Below the pieces are notes generated by a model, which was given only the letters and a program-made list of their open reading frames with translations, had not been told where the DNA came from and did no database searches. Of a stretch of 31,566 nt of DNA, positions 9,400-20,450 are shown one piece after another. Origin of the DNA: Monoplex corrugatus. Taxonomy: Eukaryota; Mollusca; Gastropoda; Littorinimorpha; Ranellidae. How positions within the stretch are numbered: the first letter of the stretch is position 1; every line of letters starts with the position of its first letter. The position numbers were made by a program, and so were the translations under genes. The DNA lies in NCBI GenBank assembly GCA_030674185.1, contig JAPXFY010000030.1, positions 47,760,869-47,792,434 on the forward strand, in the 5' to 3' direction.

Positions 9400-9610
9400 T
9401 TGTCGTCGTTGTTGTTCTTCTCGTTGTCGTCTTTGTTCTTCTTCTCGTTGTCGTCGTTGTTCTTCTCGTTGTCGTCGTTGTTCTTCTCGTTGTCGTCGTT
9501 GTTCTTCTCGTTGTCGTCGTTGTTCTTCTCGTTGTCGTCTTTGTTCTTCTTCTCGTTGTCGTCTTTGTTCTTCTTCTCGTTGTCGTCGTTGCTCTTCTTC
9601 TCGTTGTTCT
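9400..9610 (+). repeat. Array sub-block: 21-bp unit
   Basis: Tandem units of seven triplets (ttgttcttctcg then ttgtcgtcg), five near-identical copies around 9440-9540, flanked by variants with an extra ttc triplet. Confidence 0.8.
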
Positions 9611-11617
9611 TCTTCTCGTTGTTGTTGTTGTTGTTGTTCTCGTTGTCGTTGTTCTTCTTCTCGTTGACGTCGTTGTTGTTGTTCTCGTTGTCATTGCTCT
9701 TTTGTTGTCGTTGGTCTCGTTGTCATCGTTGTTGTTGTTCTCGTTGTCATTGTTCTTCTCGTTGTCGTCGTTCTTCTTCTCGTTGTCATCGTTGTTCTTC
9801 TCGTTGTCGTCGTTGTTCATCTCGTTATCGTCGTTGTTCTTCTTCTCGTTGTCGTCGTCGCTGTTCTCGTTGTCGTCCTTGTTCTTTTTCTCATTGTCGT
9901 CGTTGCTCTTCTTCTCGTTGTTTTTCTTTTCGTTCTCGTCGTTCTTGTTCTCTTTGTCGTCATTGCTCTTCTCTTCGTTGTCGTTGTTCTCGTTGTTGTT
10001 CTCGTTGTTGTTGTTCTCGTTGTTGTTCTTGTTCTCGTCGTCGTTGTTTTTCTCCTCGTTGTCGTCGTTGTTGTTGCTCTCGTTGTTGTTGCTCTCTTTG
10101 TTGTTGCTTTCTTGTTGTTGCTTTCTTGTTGTTTTTGTTGTTGTTGCTCTTGTTGTTGTTGCTCTCGTTGTTGTTGCTCTCTTTGTTGTTGCTTTCTTGT
10201 TGTTTTTGTTGTTGTTGCTCTCATTATTGTTCTCGTTGTTGCTGTTTTCATTGTTGTTGTTCTCGTTTTTGTTGTTCTCGTTGTCGTTTTCGTTGATGTT
10301 CTCGTTGTTGTTCTCGTTGTTCTCATTGTTGTTGTTCTCGTTGGTGTTCTCATTGTTGTTTTTCTCGTTGTTATTGTTTTCATGTTGTTGTTGTTGTTCT
10401 TATTGTTGCTCTCATTGTTCTCGTTGTTGCTGTTCTCGGTGTTGTTCTCGTTGTTTTTGTTGTTGTTCTCGTTGTTGTTCTCGTTGTTCTCGTTGTTGTT
10501 CTTGTTGTTGTTCTCGTCGTTCTCCTTGTTCGCGTTGTCGTCGTTGTGTTCTTCTTGTTGTCGTTGTTGTTGTTCTTCTCTTTGTCGTTGTTGTTCTTCT
10601 CGTTGTCGTTGTTGTTCTTCTCTTTGTCGTTGTTGTTCTCGTTGTCGTTGTTGTTCTTCTCGTTGTCGTTGTTGTTCTTCTCTTTGTCGTTGTTGTTCTC
10701 GTTGTCGTCATTGTTCTTCACGTTGTCGTCGTTGTTCTTCTCGTCGTTGTTGTTGTTGTCGTCCTTGTTGTCGTTGTTCTTCTTCTCGTTATCGTCGTTG
10801 TTCTTCTCGTTGTCGTCGTTGTTGTTCTCGTTATCATCGTTGTTGTTCTTCTCGTTGTCTTCGTTGTTCTTCTCGTTGTCGTTGTCGTTCTTCTCGTTGT
10901 CGTCGTTGTTCTTCTCGTTGTCTTCGTTGTTCTTCTCGTTGTCGTTCTTCTCGTTGTCGTCGTTGTTGTTCTCGTTGTCGTCCTTGTTCTTCTCTTTGTA
11001 GTCGTTCTTGTTCTTCCCTTTGTCGTTGTCTTGTTGTTGTTCTCGTTGTTGTTGTTCTCGTTGTGCTTCTTCTCGTTGTCGTTGTTTTCCTTCTTCTTGT
11101 TCTTCTCGTTGTCATCGTTGTTCTTCTGATTGTCGTTGTTGTTGCTCTCATTGTCGTTGTTCTTCTTCTCGTTGTCGTCGTTGTTCTTTTCGTTGTCGTC
11201 GTTGTTCTCGTTCTTCTTCTCGATGTCGTCGTTGTTGTTCTTCTCGTTGTTGTCATCGTTGTTCTCGTTATTAATGTTTTTTGTCGTTATCGTCGTCGTT
11301 CTCGTTGTCACCGTTGTTCTTCTCGTTGTCGTCGTTGCTCTTCTTCTCATTGTCGTCGTTGTTGTTCTCATTGTCGTCGTTCTTCTCGTTGTCGGTCTTC
11401 TCGTTTTTTCTCGTTGTTTTTCTTCTCGTTGTTATTCTTCTCGTCGTCGTCATTGTTCTTCTCGTTGTTGTTGTTGTTCTCGTTGTTGTTATGTTCTCGT
11501 TGTTGTTCTTCTTTGTCGTCTTTGTTCTCCTCGTTGTCGTCGTTCTTCTCTTTGTCGTCGTCGTTGTTCTTCTCGTTGTCGTCTTGTTGTTGTTGTTCTC
11601 GTTGTTGTTCTTGTTCT

Positions 11618-12605
11618 CGTCGTCGTTGTTCTTCTCCTTGTTGTCGTCGTTGTTCTTTTCGTTGTCGTCGTTGTTCTCGTTGTTGTTCTCGTTCCTGTTG
11701 TTTTCTTGTTGTTTTCTCGTTGTTGTTGTTCTCTTTGTTCTTGCTATCGTTGTTCTCGTTGTTGCTGTTCTTGTTGTTGACGTTGTTGTTGACGTTGTTG
11801 TTCTCGTTGTTGCTGTTGTTCTCGTTGTTGCTGTTGTTCTCGTTGTCGTTGTTGTTCTCCTTGTTGTTGTTGTCCTTGTTGTTGTTCTCGTCATTCTCGT
11901 TGTTCGCGTCGTCGTCGTTCTTCTCGTTGTCGTCGTTGTTGTTTTTCTCTTTGTCGTCGTTCTTCTTCTCGTTGTCGTCGTCGTTGTTCTCGTACGTTGA
12001 TGATGTTCTCGTTGTCGTCGTTGTTCCTCTCGTCGTCGTTGTTGTTCTTCTCGTTATCGTCCTTCTCGTTGTCGTCGTTGTTGCTCTTCTCGTTGTCATC
12101 GTTGTTGTTCTTCTCGTTGTCGTCGTCGTTATTCTTCTCGTTGTCGTCGTCGTTATTCTTCTCGTTGTCGTCGTTGTTGTTCTTCTCGTTGTCGTCGTCG
12201 TTATTCTTCTCGTTGTCGTCGTTGCTCTACTTTTCGTTCTCGTCGTTGTTCTTCTCAATGTCGTCGTTTTTCTCGTTGTCGTCGTTCTCGTTGTCATCGT
12301 TTTTCTTCTCTTTGTCGTCGTTCTTGTTCTTCCCTTTGTCGTTGTTGTTGTTGTTGTCGTTGTTGTCGTTGTTGTTGTTCTCGTTGGTGTTGTTGTTGTT
12401 CTCGTTGCTCCTCTCGTTGTCGTCATTGTTTTTCTTGTTGTTGTTGTTCTCGTTGTCGTCGTTGTTCTTCTTGTTGTCGTCGTTCTTCTCGTTGTCGTTG
12501 GTGTAGTTGTTCTCGTTGTCGTTTTTCTCGTTGTCGTCGTTGTTCTTCTCGTTGTTGTCGCTGTTCTCGTTGTCGGCGTCGTTGTTCTTCTCGTTCTTCT
12601 TCTCG
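11618..12605 (+). repeat. Duplicated ~1-kb segment, copy 1
   Basis: Carries irregular markers that are rare elsewhere in the array: ttcctgttgttttc (about 11690), ttcgcgtcgtcgtcg (11901), cgtacgttgatgatg (11991), ttgctctacttttcg (12224) and ttggtgtagttg (12498). All recur in the same order in 15984-16960. The 170-codon open frame starting at 11997 has the same translation as one at 16352. Confidence 0.9.
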
Positions 12606-14229
12606 ATGTCATTGTTGTTCTTCTCGTTGTTGTCGTTGTTGTTCTTCTCGTTGATGTTTTTTCTCGTTGTCGTTGTTGTTGTTCTCGTTGTAATAGTTGT
12701 TGTTCTTCTCGTTGTTGTCGGTTTTCTTCTCTTTGTCGTCGTTCTTCTCGATGTCTTCGTTGTTGTTCTTCTCATTGTCTTTGTTTTTCTCGTTGTCGTC
12801 GTTGTCGTTCTCTTCGTTGTTTTTTCTCGTTATCGTCGTTTTTCTTCTCGTTGTTGTTCTCGTCGTCGTCATTGTTCTTCTCGTTGTTGTTGTTCTCGTT
12901 GTCGTTGTTCTCGTTGTCATCGTTCTCCTTGTCGTCGTTGTTCTTCTTCTCGTTGTCGTTGTTGTTCTCGTTGTTGTTCTCGTTGTTGCTGTTGTTCTCG
13001 TTGTCGTTGTTCTTGTTCTCGTCGTCGTCATTGTTGTTCTTGTTCTCGTCGTCGTCATTGTTGTTCTTTTCGTTGTTCGTCGTTGTTCTTATCGTTGTTG
13101 TTTTTCTCGTTGTCGGCGTTGTTGTTGTTCTCGTAGTTGTTCTCGTTGTCGTAGTTGTTCTCGTTGTCGTTGTTGTTCTCGTTGTCGTAATTGTTTTCGT
13201 TGTCGTAGTTGTTGTTCTCGTTGTCGTTGTTCTCGTTGTCGTAGTTGTTCTCGTTGTCGTTGTTGTTTTCGTTGTCGTTGTTCTCGTTGTCGTTGCTGTT
13301 TTCGTTGTCAGCGTTGTTGTTGTTCTCGTTGTTGTTGTTGTTCTTATTTTCGTTGTCGTCATTGTTGTTCTTCTCGGTGTGGTCGTTGTTCTTCTTCTCG
13401 TTGTCGTCGTTGTTGTTGTTCTCGTTGTCGTTCTTCTCGTTGTCATCGTCGTTCTCGTTGTCGTCGTTGTTGTTCTCGTTGTCGTTGTTGTTCTCGTTGT
13501 CGTCGTTCTTCTCGTTGTAGTCGTTCTCGTTCTTCTCACTGTCGTCGTTGTTGTTGTTCTTGTTGTCATTCTCTTCACTGTCGTCGTTGTTCTCGTTGTC
13601 GTTCTTCTCGTTGTTGTTTTTTCTCGTTGTTGTCGTTGTTCTCGTTGTCGTCGTTGTTCTCGTTGTCGTCGTTGTTCTTCCCGTTGTCGTCGTTGTTCTT
13701 CTCGTTGTTGTTCTCGTAGTTGTTCTCGTTGTCGTTCTCGCTGCTTTTATTCTCGTTGTTCTTGTTTTCGTTTTGTTGTTCTCGTTGTTGTTCTCGTCGT
13801 TGTTGTTGTTCTCATTTTTGCTATTGTTCTCATTGTTGTTTTCGTTTTCGTCATTATTCTTGTTGTCGTCGTTCTTCTCGCCGTCGTCATAGTTCTTCCT
13901 GTTGTTGTCGTTGTTCTTCTCGTTGTCGTTTCCGTTGTTCTCGTTGTCGTCAATGTTGTTCTTCTCGTTGTCGTTGTTTTTCTTCTCGTTGTCGTCAGTG
14001 TTGTTCTTCTCGTTGTACGTTGTTGCTGTTGTTTTCGTTGTTGTTGTTCTCGTTGTATTTATTCTTGTTGTTCTTATCGTCGTCGTCGTTCTGTTCTTCT
14101 AATTGTCGTCGTCGTTCTTCTCGCTGTCGTCGTTGTTGTTCTTCTCGTTGTTCTCGTTGTCGTTCTCGTTCTTCGTTTTCGTTGTTGTTCTCGTTGTTAT
14201 TGTTCTCGTTGTTGTTGTTCTCGATGTTG

Positions 14230-15660
14230 ATGTTCTCGTTGTCGTCGTCGTTCTTCTCGTTGTCATTGTTGTTCTTCTCGTTGTCGTCGTTGTTGTTCTC
14301 GTTGTCGTCGTTGTTGTTCTCGTTGTCGTCGTTGTTGTTGTTCTCGTTGTCGTCGTTGTTGTTGTTCTCGTTGTCGTCGTTGTTGTTCTCGTTGTCGTCG
14401 TTGTTGTTCTTCTCGTTGTCGTCGTTGTTGTTCTTCTCGTTGTCGTTGTTGTTCTTCTCGTTGTCGTCGTTGTTGTTCTTCTCGTTGTCGTCGTTGTTGT
14501 TGTTCTCGTTGTTCGTCGTTGTTGTTTCTTCTCGTTGTCGTCGTTGTTGTTCTTCTCGTTGTCGTCGTTGTTGTTCTTCTCGTTGTCGTCGTTGTTGTTC
14601 TTCTCGTTGTCGTCGTTGTTGTTCTCGTTGTCGTCGTTGTTGTTCTTCTCGTTGTCGTCGTTGTTGTTGTTCTCGTTGTCGTCGTTGTTGTTGTTCTCGT
14701 TGTCGTCGTTGTTGTTGTTCTCGTTGTCGTCGTTGTTGTTGTTCTCGTTGTCGTCGTTGTTGTTCTTCTCGTTGTCGTCGTTGTTGTTCTCGTCGTCGTC
14801 GTTGTTGTTCTCGTCGTCGTCGTTGTTGTTCTCGTCGTCGTCGTTGTTGTTCTCGTCGTCGTCGTTGTTGTTCTCGTCGCCGCTGTTGTTCTTCTCGTTG
14901 TCGTCGTTGTTGTTCTCGTTGTCGTCGTTGTTGTTCTCGTTGTGGTTGTTGTTGTTCTCGTTGTCGTCGTTGTTGTTCTCGTCGTCGTCGTTGTTCTCGT
15001 CGTCGCTGTTGTTCTTCTCGTTGTCGTTGTTGTTGTTCTCGTTGTCGTAGTTGTTGTTCTTCTCGTTGTCGTCGCTGTTGTTCTTCTCGTTGTCGTCGTT
15101 GTTCTTCTCGTTGTCGTCGTTGTTCTTCTCGTTGTCGTCGTTGTTCTCTCTCGTTGTCGTCGTTGTTCTTCTCGTTGTCGTCGCTATTGTTCTTCTCGTT
15201 GTCGTCGTTGTTGTTCTTCTCGTTATCGTCGTTGTTGTTCTTCTCGTTATCGTCGTTGTTGTTCTTCTCGTTATCGTCGTTGTTGTTCTTCTCGTTATCG
15301 TCGTTGTTGTTCTTCTCGTTATCGTCGTTGTTGTTCTCGTTGTCGTCGTTGTTGTTCTTCTCGTTATCGTCGTTGTTGTTCTTCTCGTTATCGTCGTTGT
15401 TGTTCTCGTTGTCGTCGTTGTTGTTCTTCTCGTTATCGTCGTTGTTGTTCTTCTCGTTGTCGTCGTTGTTGTTCTTCTCGTTGTCGTTGTTGTTCTTCTC
15501 GTTGTCATTGTTGTTCTTTTCGTTGTCGTCGCTGTTGTTCTTCTCGTTGTCATTGTTGTTCTTTTCGTTGTCGTTGTTGTTCTTCTCGTTGTCATTGTTG
15601 TTCTTTTCGTTGTCGTTGTTGTTCTTCTCGTTGTCGTTGTTGTTCTTCTCGTTGTCGTCC
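14230..15660 (+). repeat. Array sub-block: 21/24-bp units, highly regular
   Basis: Regular alternation of seven- and eight-triplet units with the core ctcgttgtcgtcgttgttg. A run with ttatcg in place of ttgtcg occupies 15220-15440, and a tcgtcgtcg-rich run 14790-14880. Breaks in triplet phase are few (for example at 14510-14525). Confidence 0.85.
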
Positions 15661-15985
15661 CTCTCATTATCGTCGTTCTTCTCGTTGTCGTCGTTCTTCT
15701 AATTGTTGTCGTTGATGTTCTCGTTGTCATCGTTCTTCTCGTTGTCGTCGTCGTTGTTCTTATCGTTGTGGTCGTTGTTCTTCTCGTTGTCGTTCTCGTT
15801 TTTTTGTTTTTCTCGTTGTTGTTGTCGTTCTTCTCGTATTTTTTCTCGTTTTTGTTTTGTTGTTTTTCTCGGTGTCGTCGTTCTCGTTGTCGTTGTTGTT
15901 CTCGTTGTCGTCGTCGTTGTTCTTCTCGTTGTCGTTGTTGTTCTCGTTGTCGTTGTTCTCGTTGTCGTCGTTGTTCTCGTTGTCG
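15150..15985 (+). repeat. Duplicated ~0.84-kb segment, copy 1
   Basis: Contains the ttatcg run, the ttgttcttttcg cluster (15500-15620), ctctcattatcg (15660), ttctaattgttgtcgttgatg (about 15697), atcgttgtggtcg and ttctcgtattttttctcg (15830). The same order appears at 18420-19265. Confidence 0.85.
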
Positions 15986-16960
15986 TCGTCGTTGTTCTTC
16001 TCCTTGTTGTCGTCGTTGTTCTTTTCGTTGTCGTCGTTGTTCTCGTTGTTGTTCTCGTTCCTGTTGTTTTCTCGTTGTTGTTGTTCTCTTTGTTCTTGCT
16101 ATCGTTGTTCTCGTTGTTGCTGTTCTTGTTGTTGACGTGTTGTTGACGTTGTTGTTCTCGTTGTTGCTGTTGTTCTCGTTGTTGCTGTTGTTCTCGTTGT
16201 CGTTTTTGTTCTCCTTGTTGTTGTTGTCCTTGTTGTTGTTCTCGTCATTCTCGTTGTTCGCGTCGTCGTCGTTCTTCTCGTTGTCGTCGTTGTTGTTTTT
16301 TCTCTTTGTCGTCGTTCTTCTTCTCGTTGTCGTCGTCGTTGTTCTCGTACGTTGATGATGTTCTCGTTGTCGTCGTTGTTCCTCTCGTCGTCGTTGTTGT
16401 TCTTCTCGTTATCGTCCTTCTCGTTGTCGTCGTTGTTGCTCTTCTCGTTGTCATCGTTGTTGTTCTTCTCGTTGTCGTCGTCGTTATTCTTCTCGTTGTC
16501 GTCGTCGTTATTCTTCTCGTTGTCGTCGTTGTTGTTCTTCTCGTTGTCGTCGTCGTTATTCTTCTCGTTGTCGTCGTTGCTCTACTTTTCGTTCTCGTCG
16601 TTGTTCTTCTCAATGTCGTCGTTTTTCTCGTTGTCGTCGTTCTCGTTGTCATCGTTTTTCTTCTCTTTGTCGTCGTTCTTGTTCTTCCCTTTGTCGTTGT
16701 TGTTGTTGTTGTCGTTGTTGTCGTTGTTGTTGTTCTCGTTGGTGTTGTTGTTGTTCTCGTTGCTCCTCTCGTTGTCGTCATTGTTTTTCTTGTTGTTGTT
16801 GTTCTCGTTGTCGTCGTTGTTCTTCTTGTTGTCGTCGTTCTTCTCGTTGTCGTTGGTGTAGTTGTTCTCGTTGTCGTTTTTCTCGTTGTCGTCGTTGTTC
16901 TTCTCGTTGTTGTCGCTGTTCTCGTTGTCGGCGTCGTTGTTCTTCTCGTTCTTCTTCTCG
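15984..16960 (+). repeat. Duplicated ~1-kb segment, copy 2
   Basis: Matches 11618-12605 at an offset of 4366, falling to 4355 after an 11-base deletion near 16065. Only a handful of further differences are visible (for example gacgtgttg for gacgttgttg near 16137, and an extra T near 16300). It is joined directly to the end of the 15150-15985 duplicated segment. Confidence 0.9.
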
Positions 16961-17009
16961 TTGTCGTCGTTGTTCTTCTCGTTGTCGTCGTTGTTGTTCT
17001 TCTCGTATC

Positions 17010-18180
17010 GTCGTTGTTGTTCTTCTCGTTTCGTCGTTGTTGTTCTTCTCGTTATCGTCGTTGTTGTTCTTCTCGTTATCGTCGTTGTTGTTCTTCTCGT
17101 TATCGTCGTTGTTGTTCTCGTTGTCGTCGTTGTTGTTCTTCTCGTTATCGTCGTTGTTGTTCTTCTCGTTATCGTCGTTGTTGTTCTCGTTGTCGTCGTT
17201 GTTGTTCTTCTCGTTATCGTCGTTGTTGTTCTTCTCGTTGTCGTCGTTGTTTGTTCTTCTCGTTGTCGTCGTTGTTGCTTTCGTTGTCGTTGTTCTCGTT
17301 GTCTCGTTCTTCTCGTTGTCGTTGTTGTTCTTCTCGTTGTCGTCGTTGTTTCTTCGTCGTTGTTCTTCTCGTTGTCGTTCTTGTTCTTCTCGTTGTCGTC
17401 GTTGTTCTTCTCGTTGTCGTCGTTGTTCTTCTCGTTGTCGTTGTTGTTCTTCTCGTTGTCGTCGTTGTTCTTCTCGTTGTCTCGTTGTTTCTCTGTCGTT
17501 GTTCTTCTCGTTGTCGTTGTTGTTCTTCTCGTTGTCGTCGTTGTTCTTCTCGTTGTCGTTGTTGTTCTTCTCGTTGTCGTTGTTGTTCTTCTCGTTGTCG
17601 TTGTTGTTCTCTCGTTGTCGTTGTTGTTCTCTCGTTGTCGTCGTTGTTCTTCTCGTTGTCTTGTTGTTCTTCGTTGTCGTTGTCGTGTTGTTCTTCTCGT
17701 TGTCGTGTTGTTCTTCTCGTTGTCGATTGTTGTTCTTCTCGTTGTCGTCGTGTTGTTCTTCTCGTTGTCATTGTTGTTCTTTTCGTTGTCGTTGTTGTTC
17801 TTCTCGTTGTCTTGTTGTTCTTCTCGTTGTCGTTGTTGTTCTTTCGTTGTCGTTGTTGTTCTTCTCGTTGTCTATTGTTTTCGTTTCTTGTCGTTGTCGT
17901 CTTCTTCTCGTTGTCGTCGTTGTTCTTCTCGTGTGCGTTGTTGTTCTTCTCGTTGTCGTTGTTGTTCTTCTCGTTGCGTGTTGTTCTTCTCTTTTGTCGT
18001 TGTTGTTCTTCTCGTATGTCGTTGTTGTTCTTCTCGTTGTCGTTGTTGTCTCTCGTTTCGTCGTTGTTGTTCTCGTTTTTGTCGTTGTTGTTCTTCTCGT
18101 TGTCGTTGTTGTTCTTCTCGTTGTCGTTGTTGTTCTCGTTGTCGTCGTTGTTTTCTTCTCGTTATCGTCGTTGTTGTTCT
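17010..18180 (+). repeat. Array stretch with many indels
   Basis: After a normal ttatcg run (17010-17230) the triplet phase breaks many times: tgtttgttc (17250), ttgtctcgttc (17300), ttgtttcttcg (17348), ttgtctcgttgtttctctg (17478), ttcgttgtcgtgttg (17670), ttctattgttttcg (17873), tcgtgtgcgttg (17930), ttgcgtgttg (17975). Neighbouring blocks keep phase for hundreds of bases. The defects are mostly 1-3 base losses or gains, as in poorly polished long-read consensus, though a truly decayed stretch is possible. Confidence 0.8.
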
Positions 18181-18419
18181 TTCGTTGTCGTTGTTGTTCT
18201 TCTCGTTGTCGTTGTTGTTCTTCTCGTTGTCATTGTTGTTCTTTTCGTTGTCGTCGCTGTTGTTCTTCTCGTTGTCATTGTTGTTCTTTTCGTTGTCGTT
18301 GTTGTTCTTCTCGTTGTCATTGTTGTTCTTTTCGTTGTCGTTGTTGTTCTTCTCGTTGTCGTTGTTGTTCTTCTCGTTGTCGTCCCTCTCATTATCGTCG
18401 TTCTTCTCGTTGTCGTCAT

Positions 18420-19265
18420 TCTTCTCGTTGTCGTCGCTGTTGTTTCTTCTCGTTGTCGTCGTTGTTGTTCTTCTCGTTATCGTCGTTGTTGTTCTTCTCG
18501 TTATCGTCGTTGTTGTTCTTCTCGTTATTGTCGTTGTTGTTCTTCTCGTTATCGTCGTTGTTGTTCTTCTCGTTATCGTCGTTGTTGTTCTTCTCGTTAT
18601 CGTCGTTGTTGTTCTCGTTGTCGTCGTTGTTGTTCTTCTCGTTATCGTCGTTGTTGTTCTTCTCGTTATCGTCGTTGTTGTTCTCGTTGTCGTCGTTGTT
18701 GTTCTTCTCGTTATCGTCGTTGTTGTTCTTCTCGTTGTCGTCGTTGTTGTTCTTCTCGTTGTCGTTGTTGTTCTTCTCGTTGTCATTGTTGTTTCTTTTC
18801 GTTGTCGTCGCTGTTGTTCTTCTCGTTGTCATTGTTGTTCTTTTCGTTGTCGTTGTTGTTCTTCTCGTTGTCATTGTTGTTCTTTTCGTTGTCGTTGTTG
18901 TTCTTCTCGTTGTCGTTGTTGTTCTTCTCGTTGTCGTCCCTCTCATTATCGTCGTTCTTCTCGTTGTCGTCGTTCTTCTAATTGTTGTCGTTGATGTTCT
19001 CGTTGTCATCGTTCTTCTCGTTGTCGTCGTCGTTGTTCTTATCGTTGTGGTCGTTGTTCTTCTCGTTGTCGTTCTCGTTTTTTTTTTTTCTCGTTGTTGT
19101 TGTCGTTCTTCTCGTATTTTTTCTCGTTTTTGTTTTGTTGTTTTCTCGGTGTCGTCGTTCTCGTTGTCGTTGTTGTTCTCGTTGTCGTCGTCGTTCTTCT
19201 CGTTGTCGTTGTTGTTCTCGTTGTCGTTGTTCTCGTTGTCGTCGTTGTTCTCGTTGTCGTCGTTG
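18420..19265 (+). repeat. Duplicated ~0.84-kb segment, copy 2
   Basis: Same marker order as 15150-15985, offset about 3279 at the ttctaattgttg marker. It carries an extra ttatcg-type unit near 18524 (one reading ttattg). A partial third copy of the ttgttcttttcg to ctctcattatcg part lies at about 18180-18418. Confidence 0.85.
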
Positions 19266-20450
19266 TTCACCTTCTCGCTGTGGTCGTTCTCGTAGTTGTT
19301 CTCGCTGATGTTGTTCTCGTTGTTGTTGTTCTGTTGTTCTCGTTGTTGCTATTGTTCTCGTTGCTTTTATTCTCATTGTTGCTGTTGTTCTCATTGTTGC
19401 TGTTGTTCTCGTTGTTGCTGTTGTTCTCGTTGTTGTTGTTGTTCTCGTTGTTGCTGTTGTTCTCGTTGTTGCTGTTGTTCTCATTGTTGTGTTGTTGTTC
19501 TCGTTGTTGCTATTGTTCTCGTTGTTGTTGTTGTTCTCGTTGTTGCTGTTGTTCTCGTTGTTGCTGTTGTTCTCATTGTTGTTGTTGTTCTCGTTGTTGC
19601 TGTTGTTCTCGTTGTTGCTGTTGTTCTCATTGTTGTTGTTGTTCTCGTTGTTGTTGTTCTCGTTGTTGTTGTTGTTCTCATTGTTGCTGTTGTTCTCATT
19701 GTTGCTGTTGTTCTCGTTGTTGCTGTTGTTCTCATTGTTGTTGTTGTTCTCGTTGTTGCTGTTGTTTTCATTGTTGTTGTTGTTCTCGTTGTTGTTGTTG
19801 TTCTCATTGTTGCTGTTGTTCTCATTGTTGCTGTTGTTCTCGTTGTTGCTGTTGTTCTCGTTGTTGTTGTTGTTCTCGTTGTTGTTGTTGTTCTCGTTGT
19901 TGCTGTTGTTCTCGTTGTTGCTGTTGTTCTCGTTTTGTTGTGTTGTTCTCGTTGTTGCTGTTGTTCTCGTTGTTGCTGTTGTTCTCGTTGTTGTCGTTCT
20001 TCTCGTATTTTTTCTCGTTTTTGTTTTGTTGTTTTTCTCGGTGTCGTCGTTCTCGTTAAAGTTGTTGTTCTCGTTGTCGTCGTCGTTGTTCTTCTCGTTG
20101 TCGTTGTTGTTCTCGTTGTCGTCGTTGTTGTTCTCGTTGTCGTCTTTGTTCACCTTCTCGTTGTGGTCGTTCTCGTAGTTGTTCTCGCTGATGTTCTCGT
20201 TGTTGTTGTTGTTCTGTTGTTCTCGTTGTTGCTATTGTTCTCGTTGCTTGTATTCTCATTGTTGCTGTTGTTCTCATTGTTGCTGTTGTTCTCGTTGTTG
20301 CTGTTGTTCTCATTGTTGTTGTTGTTCTCGTTGTTTCTGTTGTTCTCGTTGTTGCTGTTGTTCTCGTTGTTGTTGTTGTTCTCGTTGTTGCCGTTGTTCT
20401 TCTTGTTGTTCTCCTTGTTGTTCTTGTCGTTCTCGTTGTTTTCGTTGTAG
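19108..20450 (+). repeat. Two ~0.89-kb higher-order units with 18-bp core
   Basis: The marker series ttctcgtatttt, ctcggtgtcgtcg, gttcacc, ttctcgtagttg, ctcgctgatg, ttgctattgttctcgttgc appears at 19110-19370 and again at 20001-20255 (offset about 882-891). Between them lie about 30 copies of ttgttgctgttgttctcg or its ttgttgttg form. The second unit ends in a diverged edge near 20450. Confidence 0.8.

Noticed and set aside
10112..14230. Plus-strand open frame of 1372 codons (also 8406-11129, 16306-18981, 13720-15702 and others)
   Set aside because: Pure repeat translation (Val/Leu/Ser/Phe/Cys/Arg), overlapping equally long frames on both strands, no domain, no consistent register.
14099..15730. 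Minus-strand open frame of 543 codons, Asn/Asp/Thr/Arg-rich
   Set aside because: Reverse of the triplet array. It changes from TTTRRT to NNDDNEK composition only because of phase slips.
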